DNA of 64,000 nucleotides from Murimonas intestini. GTDB taxonomy: Bacteria > Bacillota > Clostridia > Lachnospirales > Lachnospiraceae. The translations under genes and the position numbers were made by a program. Shown piece after piece: positions 17,428 to 26,695 of this stretch. Below the pieces are notes generated by a model. The model did no database searches, was not told the DNA's origin, and saw only the letters and a program-made list of their open reading frames with translations. Positions within the stretch are counted from its first letter, which is position 1; every line of letters begins with the position of its first letter. The stretch covers positions 73,073-137,072 of the forward strand of contig NZ_JANKBI010000016.1 in NCBI RefSeq assembly GCF_024622195.1, given 5' to 3'.

Positions 17428-19148
17428 AAAGGGAGATAACGCTCAGACAGGTGCTGATCCCGGCCTTCCTTACAGTAGTTGTTCTGCCTATGCTGCTCAT
17501 GGCGCTGTTTTCCATTCTGCGTTTAAAGGCAAATATGCAGGAGACTCTTGAAATGCAGATTGAAAGCAATCTGGAGAAGGCAGACCAGGTGCTGGATATG
17601 GTACTGGATAAGTACAAAACAATCCTGTATGATTTCTGCACGGATGACAGTATTGTGGAGATTGTGGAATCTGTCAACGAGGGCGTGGATGATAAAGACG
17701 TTAATACAGGAAAGCTGCGGCGGGAACTGAGCCACATCTGCAACAGAAATGACGGAGTTGTGGGGATCACGCTGCGTACAGCAGGAGATGAGAAGGTCAT
17801 CTACTATGACAGGCTGGCTTCATCCTCCTCAAATGCCCAGTGGGCATCTAAAGTCAGGGTACCGGATATAAATGCGGCCGAAGATTATTATGCCGTCACA
17901 GTCCCTCTGAAAAGGAATGAGGATAATATCTATCTTATCCAGATAGCAAGAAATCTGGTGGATTACCGGAATATACATAAAAAGCTGGGAACAGTGGTGA
18001 TGAGCATCAATGAGGAGATCCTGGAAAAGGCGCTTGATCCCGGGGAAGGGAAGAGTATATACCTGTGCCGGGGAAATATGATCATCAGCGCCCCTGATAA
18101 TGAAGATATAGGAAAAAATATAAATGATATTCCAACTAAAAATATGCTTGTTACATCCAGAAGGAATGAGACAAGCGGCTGGAACATCTACAACTTCCAC
18201 TCTCTCGATGTGTACAGTAAGACAGTGAGAGAGCAGGCGCTCTTCTGGGTATTTATAGGGGTGGGGATAATGGCAGCCCTCCTTGGTATAGTCTATTTTG
18301 CAACAAGGCCTGTACTCAAATCTCTTGATAATGTGGTGGATGCCATGGAAACCGTGGAAAAAGGAGACTTTGGCGCCAGGCTCACTATAAACCAGGGGAT
18401 AACGAGTGAAATGAAAAAGATATATTCGGGATTCAACGAGATGGTGGAGCAGATAGATGCGCTGGTGGGCCAGGTAAAACAGGCTGTAGTGGAACAGAAG
18501 AATGCGGAGATCTCTGCCCTGGAAGCGCAGATCGACCCTCATTTTTTGTATAATACACTTGACACTATCAACTGGAAGGCCATTGAAAAAGAAGAGTATG
18601 AAATAAGTGGGATGGTGGGCGCCCTGGCTGATATCCTGCGTTACACAGTGAGAAATGCAGGCGGGGAGACAACAATTGAAAAGGAGCTGTACTGGCTGGA
18701 TGAGTACATGCTTCTTCAGAGTGCAAAACTGGGGCGGAAGCTGAATACGATCATAGACGTGCCGGACGGCCTGCTGGAATGCAGGATACATAAGCTGCTT
18801 CTGCAGCCATTTGTGGAAAATTCTATCAAGCATGGTCTGTACAATATAGAAGGGGAGTGTATACTGAAAATTTCCATAAAAAAGCTGGAAGAACAGCTGC
18901 ATATCATTATAGAGGATAATGGGAGGGGTATGAGTAAGAACAAGGTGGAGGAACTTAATAAAGAGACAGGAGATGAAGGGGAGCACCTGGGAGTTGCCAA
19001 CGTCAGGAAAAGATTAAAACTGTATTATGGTGACAGGGCTGACATGTTTTTTGAAAGCAGGGCCGGCAGGTATACAAGAGTGCATCTCTTTATTCCTCTG
19101 GAAGAAATGGGGGGAAATCTGAATGAAAATAGTGATTGTAGAGGATGA
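17424..19148 (+). CDS. YesM-like sensor histidine kinase
   Basis: The 574-residue kinase has membrane span 1 (about 12-33), an extracellular sensor region of about 240 residues, membrane span 2 (about 272-295), a HAMP segment, and a His_kinase domain with H373 in QIDPHFLYNTLD. The C-terminal ATPase domain shows LLLQPFVENSIKHGL (N box) and IIEDNGRGM (G1). It overlaps the binding protein upstream and the regulator downstream (26 nt), so the three genes are translated together. The external domain probably senses sugar, perhaps through the co-encoded lipoprotein. Confidence 0.94.
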   Translation: MKREITLRQVLIPAFLTVVVLPMLLMALFSILRLKANMQETLEMQIESNLEKADQVLDMVLDKYKTILYDFCTDDSIVEIVESVNEGVDDKDVNTGKLRRELSHICNRNDGVVGITLRTAGDEKVIYYDRLASSSSNAQWASKVRVPDINAAEDYYAVTVPLKRNEDNIYLIQIARNLVDYRNIHKKLGTVVMSINEEILEKALDPGEGKSIYLCRGNMIISAPDNEDIGKNINDIPTKNMLVTSRRNETSGWNIYNFHSLDVYSKTVREQALFWVFIGVGIMAALLGIVYFATRPVLKSLDNVVDAMETVEKGDFGARLTINQGITSEMKKIYSGFNEMVEQIDALVGQVKQAVVEQKNAEISALEAQIDPHFLYNTLDTINWKAIEKEEYEISGMVGALADILRYTVRNAGGETTIEKELYWLDEYMLLQSAKLGRKLNTIIDVPDGLLECRIHKLLLQPFVENSIKHGLYNIEGECILKISIKKLEEQLHIIIEDNGRGMSKNKVEELNKETGDEGEHLGVANVRKRLKLYYGDRADMFFESRAGRYTRVHLFIPLEEMGGNLNENSDCRG

Positions 19149-20652
19149 AGCGCCTATACGGGAGGGTATGGGCCGGATCTTGAAAAAAATCGATCCCGGG
19201 TACGAGGTGGCAGGAATGGCCTCAAATGGAAAGGAGGGTTTGGACGTCATCAGGAAGACAAGGCCGGATCTTGTCATACTGGATATCCAAATGCCTGATA
19301 TGGACGGCCTGACGATGCTGGAGATAATCAGAAAGGAGAAGATCACATGCAAGGCTCTTGTGCTCAGCGCATATTCAGAATTTACATATGCCAGGAGGGC
19401 GATCGAGCTGGGGATAGAGAATTATCTTTTAAAACCAATAAAAATACCGGAGCTAAAAAAGGCGCTCAGCCAGATCCGGTCATCCCTTGAAAAAGAGCAG
19501 AGCAAGGAGAGCATCCTGACCCTGGACAATATTTTTATGGGCTGCCTTACCGGACAGCTGACCATAGATGAGCAGATGGGAAGGCTGATAGAAGACAAAT
19601 ATGAATTGAAGCTGAATGACAGACTCTATTTGTTCCTTGTGTGGCTGGGTGAAGGGTATGAGTCCCAGAAGGCACAGGCAAGACAGCTTTTGGAGGAGGT
19701 GGGCAGGCACAGCAGTGAATTTTCTATGCACCTTCTGGAATTTCCAAGCCGCTGTAAATTCGTGGCAGTCCTGTATAAACCTGAGGACGGGGAAAAGCTG
19801 TGTTCCTACTTCGAGAAAGCTGTAGTCCCCATGCTGCGGGGCAGCTTAAAGAGGCCTGTGGTATGCATGTGGCAGGAGGCCGGGGGACTTGGAATGATGG
19901 AAACAGCCATCAGGCAGATGCGCCAGGACCTGGAATGGAATCTGGTGATTGAAGAAGGCAGTCTGATCACGCCCGCCAGGATAAGAGAACTGGAAACAGC
20001 CCCTATGAAGTATCCCCTGGAACTGGAGACACAGGCAAGACAGGCTATTATCAAAAGGGATGAGGAAACTTTTAAAAAGAGCTACTTCGAGTTTAAGGAG
20101 AGATGCAGGCAGGGCAGATTCCACCCCAAAGAGATCAAGGAGGCATGTCTGAGATACTGCTTTGCTGTCTTAAATACCGCAAAGGAATATGGGAATCTTC
20201 AGGAAGAGCTCTCTGCCCAGAATATGCTTCAGACGATCTCAAGAGCAGTGACCTGGTACCAGATCGGAGATGCACTGCGCCAGTTTTTTGTAAAGGTGGT
20301 GATAACCGGAGAAGGGGAGGAGAGCCTGACTGTCAGCGCTATGGTACAGAGGGCGCAGCAGATGATACAGGATTATTATAACCAGGGTGTAACCCTGGAG
20401 GAAATAGCCAGGAAGCTGCATGTATCGGAGGAATACCTGAGTACACAGTTTAAAAAGGAGACAGGCACCACCTTTTCAGAGACCATAAGGAAATGCAGGA
20501 TCGAGAAGGTGAAGGAGCTGCTGGTGAACTCCACTCTCAAGCTGAACCAGATAGCAGATCTGGCGGGATACTCCGATCCTAAATATATGAGCAAAGTATT
20601 CAGGGATGAGACGGGGATGCTGCCGGCAGAATACAGGAAAATGAACACCTGA
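19123..20652 (+). CDS. YesN-like response regulator with AraC-type DNA-binding domain
   Basis: The 509-residue protein starts MKIVIVEDEAPIREGM and has the phosphoacceptor D54 in VILDIQMPDMDG and the Lys signature in ENYLLKPIK. A long middle region (about 130-400) follows, then two AraC helix-turn-helix units at the C-terminus (VTLEEIARKLHVSEEYLSTQFK and LNQIADLAGYSDPKYMSKVFRDETG). It is the partner of the preceding kinase. Such regulators usually activate sugar-uptake and glycosidase genes; the target operon is not evident here. Confidence 0.94.
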   Translation: MKIVIVEDEAPIREGMGRILKKIDPGYEVAGMASNGKEGLDVIRKTRPDLVILDIQMPDMDGLTMLEIIRKEKITCKALVLSAYSEFTYARRAIELGIENYLLKPIKIPELKKALSQIRSSLEKEQSKESILTLDNIFMGCLTGQLTIDEQMGRLIEDKYELKLNDRLYLFLVWLGEGYESQKAQARQLLEEVGRHSSEFSMHLLEFPSRCKFVAVLYKPEDGEKLCSYFEKAVVPMLRGSLKRPVVCMWQEAGGLGMMETAIRQMRQDLEWNLVIEEGSLITPARIRELETAPMKYPLELETQARQAIIKRDEETFKKSYFEFKERCRQGRFHPKEIKEACLRYCFAVLNTAKEYGNLQEELSAQNMLQTISRAVTWYQIGDALRQFFVKVVITGEGEESLTVSAMVQRAQQMIQDYYNQGVTLEEIARKLHVSEEYLSTQFKKETGTTFSETIRKCRIEKVKELLVNSTLKLNQIADLAGYSDPKYMSKVFRDETGMLPAEYRKMNT

Positions 20653-20852
20653 TGCCTGTAGACACAGGGGCGGAGTATCATTTTGCGTCGTCTGATGCGG
20701 TTTTATGTCGAAACTGATTAAAATTTTCTACTTATCTAAAATATTTACTCCTCCTTTTCTGGAAAGGATATGGTATTTTATCAACAACAGATGAATAAAA
20801 CACAATATCGGGGATATTACTTATATATTAGATTGAAAAGGAGATATAGATA

Positions 20853-21083
20853 ATGAATAATTTAAAGGTAGTTTTTAACAGTCCGTCAGAGATATTAGAT
20901 TTTGTTAATACAGTAGAAAAATATCCATATGCGATGGATCTGAAAAAAGGCAGGATCATCGTAGATGCCAAATCTGTACTGGGAATCATGAGTATTGGCC
21001 TCAAAAACCAGATTGAATTAAAAGTTTATGAAGAAAACTGCGATGACTTGAGGAAAGAAATTTCCAAATTCGTGGCAGCTTAA
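20853..21083 (+). CDS. HPr-like protein lacking the catalytic histidine
   Basis: The 76-residue protein keeps the regulatory serine region of HPr (DAKSVLGIMSIGL, S41) and the overall length, but the N-terminal stretch where HPr has the phosphorylated His in an HARP-like motif reads FNSPSEILDFVN. It therefore cannot pass phosphate in the PTS in the usual way. Like Crh of bacilli it could still be phosphorylated on serine and serve as a CcpA cofactor; this is inference. GGAG lies 11 nt before the ATG and a strong terminator follows. Confidence 0.8.
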   Translation: MNNLKVVFNSPSEILDFVNTVEKYPYAMDLKKGRIIVDAKSVLGIMSIGLKNQIELKVYEENCDDLRKEISKFVAA

Positions 21084-21107
21084 GGATATAAAGCAGTCTT
21101 TCTTGAC

Positions 21108-21149
21108 AAAGGCACTGTATCAGGTCTATGGCCGGACAGTGCCTTTTTG
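21108..21149 (+). terminator. Rho-independent terminator of the HPr-like gene
   Basis: AAAGGCACTGT (21108-21118) pairs with ACAGTGCCTTT (21136-21146), an 11-bp perfect stem followed by TT. It lies 24 nt after the stop. Confidence 0.85.
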
Positions 21150-21209
21150 TCAGCCTTTTGTTGCATCACCTGTTAAAAAGGGCTATAATTTTGGGAGGAG
21201 GATTAATAA

Positions 21210-21746
21210 ATGGGAGAATATGAACATTTGCACCATACATTTGAACCAGTGTTTGACGGCAAGTCCAGAATCCTGATCCTGGGAACCTTTCCGTCAGTCA
21301 AATCCAGGGAGAATGAATTTTACTACGGACATCCCCAGAACAGATTCTGGAAGGTCCTGGCAGCTGTTACAGGAGCTGATACGCCTGTGGGCACAGAAGA
21401 GAAGATAAGATTCTTAAAGGACAGCAAGATCAGTATCTGGGATGTGATTGACAGCTGTGACATCATAGGTTCCAGTGACAGTTCTATCAGAAATGTAGTT
21501 CCGGCAGACCTGTCTGTCATTTTAGAGAAGGCGGATATCCGGCAGATATATGCAAACGGAGGTAAGGCCTGGCAGCTGTATCAGAAATATTTACTGCCCG
21601 CGGCGGGACGAAGCTGTATAAAGCTGCCGTCCACCAGCCCTGCCAATGCCGCTTTTTCTCTGGAACGGCTGAAGGAAGAGTGGTCAGTTATTAAGGAACA
21701 TCTGGAAGAAAATGATATGCCCGGGAGTTTCCGGATACAGCCATAG
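21210..21746 (+). CDS. DNA-deoxyinosine (hypoxanthine) glycosylase, UDG superfamily
   Basis: The 178-residue protein has the motifs ILGTFPSVKSRENEFYYGHPQNRFWK and IWDVIDSCDIIGSSDSSIRN, and ends with LPSTSPANAAFS. This fits the UDG-superfamily branch described as hypoxanthine-DNA glycosylase, which removes deaminated adenine and starts base-excision repair. The C-terminal SPAN segment replaces the HPSP loop of classical enzymes. It sits 30 nt before the MATE exporter and may be co-transcribed, without a clear functional link. Confidence 0.85.
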   Translation: MGEYEHLHHTFEPVFDGKSRILILGTFPSVKSRENEFYYGHPQNRFWKVLAAVTGADTPVGTEEKIRFLKDSKISIWDVIDSCDIIGSSDSSIRNVVPADLSVILEKADIRQIYANGGKAWQLYQKYLLPAAGRSCIKLPSTSPANAAFSLERLKEEWSVIKEHLEENDMPGSFRIQP

Positions 21747-21776
21747 GATAAGCATAGAATTGGAGGATGAAAAGAA

Positions 21777-23102
21777 ATGATGTTTACAAATAAACAGCTG
21801 CGCCAGCTGATCATACCATTGATAATCGAGCAGCTGCTGTCAGTGACAGTGGGGATGGCCGACTCTGTTATGATTGCCAGCGTGGGGGAGGCGGCAGTCT
21901 CCGGCGTATCCCTGGTTGACACTGTGATGGTGCTGATGATCAACATTTTTGCTGCCCTGGCCACAGGCGGAGCCGTGGTGGCAGGGCAGTTCATAGGGCA
22001 CAGGAGGGAAGAGGATGCCTGCAGGGCGGCGGACCAGCTGGTGATCTTCACACTGATCTTGTCAGTGGGAGTCATGGCTGTCATGTACGCAGGGCAGAAC
22101 CTGATCCTGAACGGAGTTTTCGGAAGTATAGAGGCTGATGTCATGGGACATGCAAAGACATATCTGCTGATCGTGACGGCGTCTATCCCGTTTATTGCTC
22201 TGTACAACTGCGGAGCAGCGCTTTTTAGGTCTATGGGGAACTCAAAAATCTCCATGCAGACATCAATGATGATGAATGCCATTAATATCACAGGAAATGC
22301 CGTTCTGATCTTCGGCCTGAAGCTGGGTGTCGCAGGCGCTGCAATCCCGACTCTCGTATCCAGGATAGCGGCCGCAGCCCTGATCATGGCCCTTCTTCGC
22401 AGACAGAACCAGCAGGTACATATCAGCAAACCGTTTTCCTGGAAGCCGGACAGAAGGATGATTCAGAAGATCCTGCATATAGGAGTACCTAACGGGCTGG
22501 AGAACAGCATGTTCCAGCTGGGCAAGATCCTTGTCCTGAGCCTGGTTGCAACCTTTGGGACAGCATCTATAGCCGCAAACGCAGTCTCAAATACGATAGC
22601 AATGTTCCAGATACTGCCGGGTATGGCAGTGGGATTTGCAATCCTCACAGTTGTTTCACAGTGTGTGGGCGCAAATGATTATGATCAGGCTAAAATGTAC
22701 ACGAAGAAGCTTATAAAGCTTGTTTACATATGCATGGTGGGAATGAATATCCTTGTGGTGGCAGCTCTGCCGTTTATCATAAAGATATATAACCTGTCGG
22801 AACTCACAGGCAGGATCACCACACAGATCATTATTTACCATGCCCTTTGCTGCGTCACTATATGGCCCATGTCCTTTTCAATGCCAAACACCCTCAGGGC
22901 GTCCAATGACGTGCGTTTTACAATGGTCATCTCCATCATTTCCATGTGGACCTTCAGGATAGCATTCAGCTATCTGCTGGGACAGTTCCTGGGAATGGGA
23001 GTCTTCGGAGTATGGGTAGCCATGACAATAGACTGGCTGTTCAGGGCCATATGCTTTACCGTGCGCTACATTAAGGGAAAATGGAAGCTGCAGAGGATCT
23101 GA
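21777..23102 (+). CDS. MATE-family efflux transporter
   Basis: The 441-residue protein has about 12 membrane segments and typical MATE sequences: LIIPLIIEQLLSVTVGMADSVM in helix 1, VSLVDTVMVLMINIFAALATGGAVV in helix 2, and the repeat of this pattern in the second half (GVPNGLENSMFQLGKI). MATE proteins export drugs or metabolites in exchange for Na+ or H+; the substrate is unknown. ATG occurs at both 21777 and 21780. GGAGG lies 12 nt upstream. Confidence 0.92.
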   Translation: MMFTNKQLRQLIIPLIIEQLLSVTVGMADSVMIASVGEAAVSGVSLVDTVMVLMINIFAALATGGAVVAGQFIGHRREEDACRAADQLVIFTLILSVGVMAVMYAGQNLILNGVFGSIEADVMGHAKTYLLIVTASIPFIALYNCGAALFRSMGNSKISMQTSMMMNAINITGNAVLIFGLKLGVAGAAIPTLVSRIAAAALIMALLRRQNQQVHISKPFSWKPDRRMIQKILHIGVPNGLENSMFQLGKILVLSLVATFGTASIAANAVSNTIAMFQILPGMAVGFAILTVVSQCVGANDYDQAKMYTKKLIKLVYICMVGMNILVVAALPFIIKIYNLSELTGRITTQIIIYHALCCVTIWPMSFSMPNTLRASNDVRFTMVISIISMWTFRIAFSYLLGQFLGMGVFGVWVAMTIDWLFRAICFTVRYIKGKWKLQRI

Positions 23103-23125
23103 CGGAACAGAGGAAGGCTGAAATG

Positions 23126-23461
23126 TTACGCTTCGTCCCCTGTTCGTTCCAGGAGGAACACGACAGGCCGTACCCCGTCCCTGCAGCAGGATATGGATTT
23201 ATCGGCATATTTGTACCAATACTCCTGTCCTGGTTTGCGGGCGGCTCTTTCTATGGACATTTTGGCAATATCCGGATAGAGGTCGATCCATGCCCAGGGG
23301 CATAAGCCTTTTGGCATAACTGCCTCCTCGTCTGACCTGTACAGGAAGGAATCCCCTTCCTTCAGGATAGGACAGGGACCTGCCAGACTGCCTTCTGACA
23401 GATATTCATCGGCTATATCTTTGTAGAGTTCTGTTTTTAACACTGTTATACGTACATTCAT
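23126..23461 (-). CDS. TIGR04076-family small protein
   Basis: The 111-residue protein contains conserved Cys and Trp patterns that I recall for TIGR04076: GPCPILKEGDSF, LCPWAWIDLYPDI and CCRDGVRPVVF. The function is unknown; paired cysteines suggest metal or redox chemistry. It converges with the MATE gene (23 nt apart) and lies 47 nt downstream of nothing obvious on its own strand except the MFS gene stop side, so it is probably transcribed alone. Confidence 0.75.
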   Translation of the reverse strand: MNVRITVLKTELYKDIADEYLSEGSLAGPCPILKEGDSFLYRSDEEAVMPKGLCPWAWIDLYPDIAKMSIERAARKPGQEYWYKYADKSISCCRDGVRPVVFLLERTGDEA

Positions 23462-23508
23462 TCTTTTATCCTCCGGAATATGATTTTTATCTTAGAAATG
23501 TATAAGGC

Positions 23509-24825
23509 TCATCTGAACTTGCAGCTGCAGTGACAGGCCAGCACGCTTATTGCAGATCCGCATATGCCTGTACACAGGAACATGACAGCCATGCCGCTGC
23601 CCGGACCTGGACCCACGAACTGCTCCAGGAGCATGGCTGGTGCTGAACCTGAGTGCATGAAGGGTTCAAACACATAGTCTGCCAGAAATCCTCCTGAAAG
23701 AATTGCAGCGGGTATAGTGCCAAACTGGAGAGCGCTGCGGACTGCGAAAATCCGCCCCTGGATTTCCACAGGGACCTCTTTATACAGGAGCATGTGCTGA
23801 CCTGCCATCACAAAGGGTATTGGGAGGCTGGCAGCAGCTCCTGCCGCGCACCACAAGAAACAGTTTTGTCCAAATCCCATTAGCATGTCACCGAGAAGGA
23901 AAGAGATGGCTGAGGAAAAATAGATCATCCTGAGCGGATTTTTCGGAGCCCTCCAAAACGATACGATCAGACCACCCACTATCCCGCCAATGCCAAGTAC
24001 TGCATTGACGGCAGCAAGTACATGGCTGTTATAGCCGCTCCGGGCCAAAATCATGGGGCCAAGTATATTTTCGTATGTCAGTGATGAGAAGAAGTTTATG
24101 GCGGCCATAGAGAGGATCAGGCTGCGTATGCTTCTATGCTCCTTTAGAAAAACGATTTCCTCCTTAAATCCAGAAAAAACACCGCCGGATTTCTTTCTCT
24201 CTTGTGGACTGTCTTTAAATATTCCAGTTTGCTTCATATTGTCAGTATGTGTCTCCGGAATGGTGATAAAGAAAAACAGGACTACGAAAGCAAAGAGGAA
24301 ACTCAGCAAGTCTGTGATTAAGACAAGGCCCAGCCCTCCGGCAGCCAGGAGTGCACTCCCAAGGACAGGTGATACTACCGTAATGAGGCTGCCGGCAAAG
24401 GAATCCATTCCGCTGGCCTGTGAGCGTTTCTCCTCAGGTATCAGCAAGCCAACGGCAACCGACTGGGCGGGTGACTGCAGGGAGTTCATCAGTCCGATAC
24501 ATAAATTCACACCATAGATATAGAAGTGTTTCAATCCGCCTGTATTCAATAAGATAAATATCCCGGCGGAGCAAAGCGCCGCACCCAGATCTGTCAGAAG
24601 CATAATGGCCTTCTTACTGTGCCTGTCCACAAGTGTACCGGCAAAAATACTTGCCGCCACATATGGCAGATAAGAGCAAAAAGCCATCAGAGAAACTGAC
24701 AAAGCTGACTGTGATTGTGAATAAGACCATATGATGAGCGCAAAACTGGTCATCGAGCTTCCCAGCTGTGAAACAGACTGGCTGAACCAGAAAATTACAA
24801 AACGTTTAAAAGTATTTGTTTTCAT
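23509..24825 (-). CDS. MFS transporter (macrolide-efflux/EntS-like)
   Basis: The 438-residue protein has 12 predicted helices, starts FKRFVIFWFSQSVSQLGSSM, and has the motif-A-like loop AGTLVDRHSKKAIMLLTD after helix 2. A charged central loop (about 195-225) contains a Lys-rich stretch. It resembles the MFS group that includes MefA-like exporters. The substrate is unknown. GGAG just upstream of the ATG is a good ribosome binding site, and inverted TTGTACAGAGT repeats lie further upstream. Confidence 0.85.
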   Translation of the reverse strand: MKTNTFKRFVIFWFSQSVSQLGSSMTSFALIIWSYSQSQSALSVSLMAFCSYLPYVAASIFAGTLVDRHSKKAIMLLTDLGAALCSAGIFILLNTGGLKHFYIYGVNLCIGLMNSLQSPAQSVAVGLLIPEEKRSQASGMDSFAGSLITVVSPVLGSALLAAGGLGLVLITDLLSFLFAFVVLFFFITIPETHTDNMKQTGIFKDSPQERKKSGGVFSGFKEEIVFLKEHRSIRSLILSMAAINFFSSLTYENILGPMILARSGYNSHVLAAVNAVLGIGGIVGGLIVSFWRAPKNPLRMIYFSSAISFLLGDMLMGFGQNCFLWCAAGAAASLPIPFVMAGQHMLLYKEVPVEIQGRIFAVRSALQFGTIPAAILSGGFLADYVFEPFMHSGSAPAMLLEQFVGPGPGSGMAVMFLCTGICGSAISVLACHCSCKFR

Positions 24826-24899
24826 TGGAAAATCTCCTCATAGGATTAATTAATTTTTTTATCCCTATAAGTACAAAATCCAATGTGGGCAATTATATT

Positions 24900-24940
24900 A
24901 CTCTGTACAAATCTGCCCCTGATTGGATCTTGTACAGAGT
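24900..24940 (-). promoter_or_regulatory. Candidate operator upstream of the MFS gene
   Basis: ACTCTGTACAA (24900-24910) and TTGTACAGAGT (24930-24940) are a perfect 11-bp inverted repeat with a 19-nt centre. It lies 75 nt upstream of the MFS start, consistent with a regulator site. It could also end the divergent or upstream transcript, but no T-run follows. Confidence 0.55.
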
Positions 24941-24990
24941 GGGGAGCTTTCATCTACCCGCAAATGACATAACATATTATTACCTTCTTT

Positions 24991-25371
24991 CTATGATTCC
25001 TTAATTACGCTTCCTATCTTCATTTTCTGCCTCCACTCAGGGGCATCCCCGTCATCTCCCCAGTATTCATCAAGTGTCCTGATTTTATCGTTTTCAAGAT
25101 AAAAGAAGGAAGAGACATGGAAAGACATATCGTCTGTACATACGCGGACAGCTGTTATTACTATATTGTCAATATGTATATAACGTTCGATTTCACCGTT
25201 CCAGCTGCCTGGATATTCACAGTTGGCCCTTATAAATTCTTCAACAGTAAATTTCTCATTTGTACAATGCCACTGGACAACGGCATCTTTCAGAAAGCAG
25301 CCCCGCAGGTTCTGTTCATCCTGAGCTGCCACATATCTCCAATAATCATTGATAAACTCCCGTGTATTCAT
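24991..25371 (-). CDS. NTF2-like (SnoaL-type) protein
   Basis: The 126-residue protein starts NTREFINDYWRYVAAQDEQNLRGCFLKDAVVQWHCTNEKFTVEEF, the helix-turn-strand entry of NTF2-like folds, and ends with IRTLDEYWGDDGDAPEW, typical of SnoaL-like proteins. It is a small cytoplasmic protein of unknown substrate. Its ATG abuts the stop of the VOC gene, so the two are co-translated. Confidence 0.8.
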   Translation of the reverse strand: MNTREFINDYWRYVAAQDEQNLRGCFLKDAVVQWHCTNEKFTVEEFIRANCEYPGSWNGEIERYIHIDNIVITAVRVCTDDMSFHVSSFFYLENDKIRTLDEYWGDDGDAPEWRQKMKIGSVIKES

Positions 25372-25743
25372 TTAGCAGTTTCCTCCGTGAGCATGATTCA
25401 TGGGGGCGGTAAGTTCGATATGGTTTCCCTCACTGTCCTCAAATTCTGAAACCCAGTTACTGCCAATCGGAGTGAGAGGGAAAACAATTTTCAGGCCTTT
25501 CAGCTTTTCTTTTAGTATGTCGGGTGTGTCAACCTCTATACTGGGCAGGCAGTTGCTTCCAAATATATGGTGTTCATTCATCTTTTCAAATGCAAACAGC
25601 CCCAGCCGAAATCCGTTAATGTCAAAGACACTGTATAGCTCACTTTTTTCATCTACTGGACGTTCAAAGAATTTTTCGTAGAAAGAAATGGCTCTGTCCA
25701 TGTTCAGGACACACAGATAAAGTGATCTTATGCTGCAATTCAT
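25372..25743 (-). CDS. VOC-family (glyoxalase/bleomycin-resistance-like) protein
   Basis: The 123-residue protein has the two beta-alpha-beta-beta-beta modules of the vicinal oxygen chelate fold: IRSLYLCVLNMDRAISFYEKFF at the N-terminus and SNWVSEFEDSEGNHIEL near the C-terminus, with a Glu ligand. The exact reaction cannot be assigned. It is the first gene of a two-gene unit with the NTF2-like gene. Confidence 0.85.
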   Translation of the reverse strand: MNCSIRSLYLCVLNMDRAISFYEKFFERPVDEKSELYSVFDINGFRLGLFAFEKMNEHHIFGSNCLPSIEVDTPDILKEKLKGLKIVFPLTPIGSNWVSEFEDSEGNHIELTAPMNHAHGGNC

Positions 25744-25830
25744 GTGGTACCTCCATTTATGCTATATCTAAGCATATTATAACATAAGTCACCCAGAAGG
25801 TGGCAAGGTAGTAATGTTTTATACGGCTAA

Positions 25831-26211
25831 CTAGGTATTTATTCCACCTCTAATACCAAATCTTTTATTATCAGTCCGGCCTACATTGATGATGTCCCCG
25901 GCCATACTGCATATAAATGTGTATGAGACGTCATCGAGCGTTACTTCTACTGTCATTCCGTCATCTTCCAGCATGCAGAATGCTTTAAATTCCAGATCTG
26001 ACCTGCTGCGGTTGAGAAATTGGCTGATGGAGCTCTCAATCCTGGCCTGCTGAAGCTTGTTTTCTTCCGTAACATCTTTACCGTTGCGGTAAGATAAAAT
26101 AATTTCGTCTCCTGCTGATATGACCATAGAGAAATGCGGTCCAGGATCGGCATCCGGAGGTGTACAGCTGATGATAAGAAGTAATAGTGCTAAAATAAGA
26201 ACTTTTTTCAT
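25831..26211 (-). CDS. Small putative lipoprotein
   Basis: The 126-residue product has a short signal peptide with lipobox LIISC (Cys16), followed by a proline-rich linker and a mixed alpha/beta domain (ISAGDEIILSYRNGKDVTEE, FKAFCMLEDDGMTVEVTL). It should sit on the outer face of the membrane. I do not recognise the family. A ribosome binding site AAAGAGGCA precedes the ATG. Confidence 0.6.
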   Translation of the reverse strand: MKKVLILALLLLIISCTPPDADPGPHFSMVISAGDEIILSYRNGKDVTEENKLQQARIESSISQFLNRSRSDLEFKAFCMLEDDGMTVEVTLDDVSYTFICSMAGDIINVGRTDNKRFGIRGGINT

Positions 26212-26407
26212 TGCCTCTTTTTTTGTATACTATTCAGTGAAAGAAATTATCGAGTGACTTTTAGATTCATGTTCGGGTCAAAATTTTGAGTATTTATTTT
26301 AGAATGCAATCTATCTATTGCAATTGTACCTAATTTTTATACTAAAATCAATACTAATTATGGGGATAACAGTGTGGAATATTGATAGAGAGGTATGATA
26401 GTACTCT

Positions 26408-26674
26408 ATGGAACAGAAGATAAAACAGGAAAAGGGGCTTTCCATAGGCGGAAATCTGAAAAAGCTGAGGAATGGAGCCAGGATGACGCAGGAACAAGTG
26501 GCGGCTCAGTTACAGCTCCGTAATTTTGCTGTTACAAGAAGTGCTTATTCCCAGATGGAATCAGGCACTTACAGTATAAGAGTCGGTGAATTGATTGCAT
26601 TAGTGGAAATTTTCCGGACTGATTTTAACACAGTGTTCAAAGATCTGAATTACAATCAGAAATCCGAATTATGA
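26408..26674 (+). CDS. XRE-family helix-turn-helix regulator
   Basis: The 88-residue protein is little more than an HTH domain (LKKLRNGARMTQEQVAAQLQLRNFAVTRSAYSQMESGTYSI). The recognition helix is unusual in carrying an insertion (LRNFAVTRSAYSQ). It is followed by a long structured terminator-like element. The target is unknown. Confidence 0.8.
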   Translation: MEQKIKQEKGLSIGGNLKKLRNGARMTQEQVAAQLQLRNFAVTRSAYSQMESGTYSIRVGELIALVEIFRTDFNTVFKDLNYNQKSEL

Positions 26675-26695
26675 GCAAAGATCCGAATTATAATA

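Noticed and set aside
17829..18986. Long minus-strand open frame antisense to the YesM-like kinase
   Set aside because: The plus strand has clear kinase motifs and the minus-strand product is His/Cys/Phe-rich with no domain, start site or family resemblance.
21581..22429. Minus-strand frame of 282 codons in the MATE gene
   Set aside because: It is a shadow of the MATE coding sequence and lacks a ribosome binding site.
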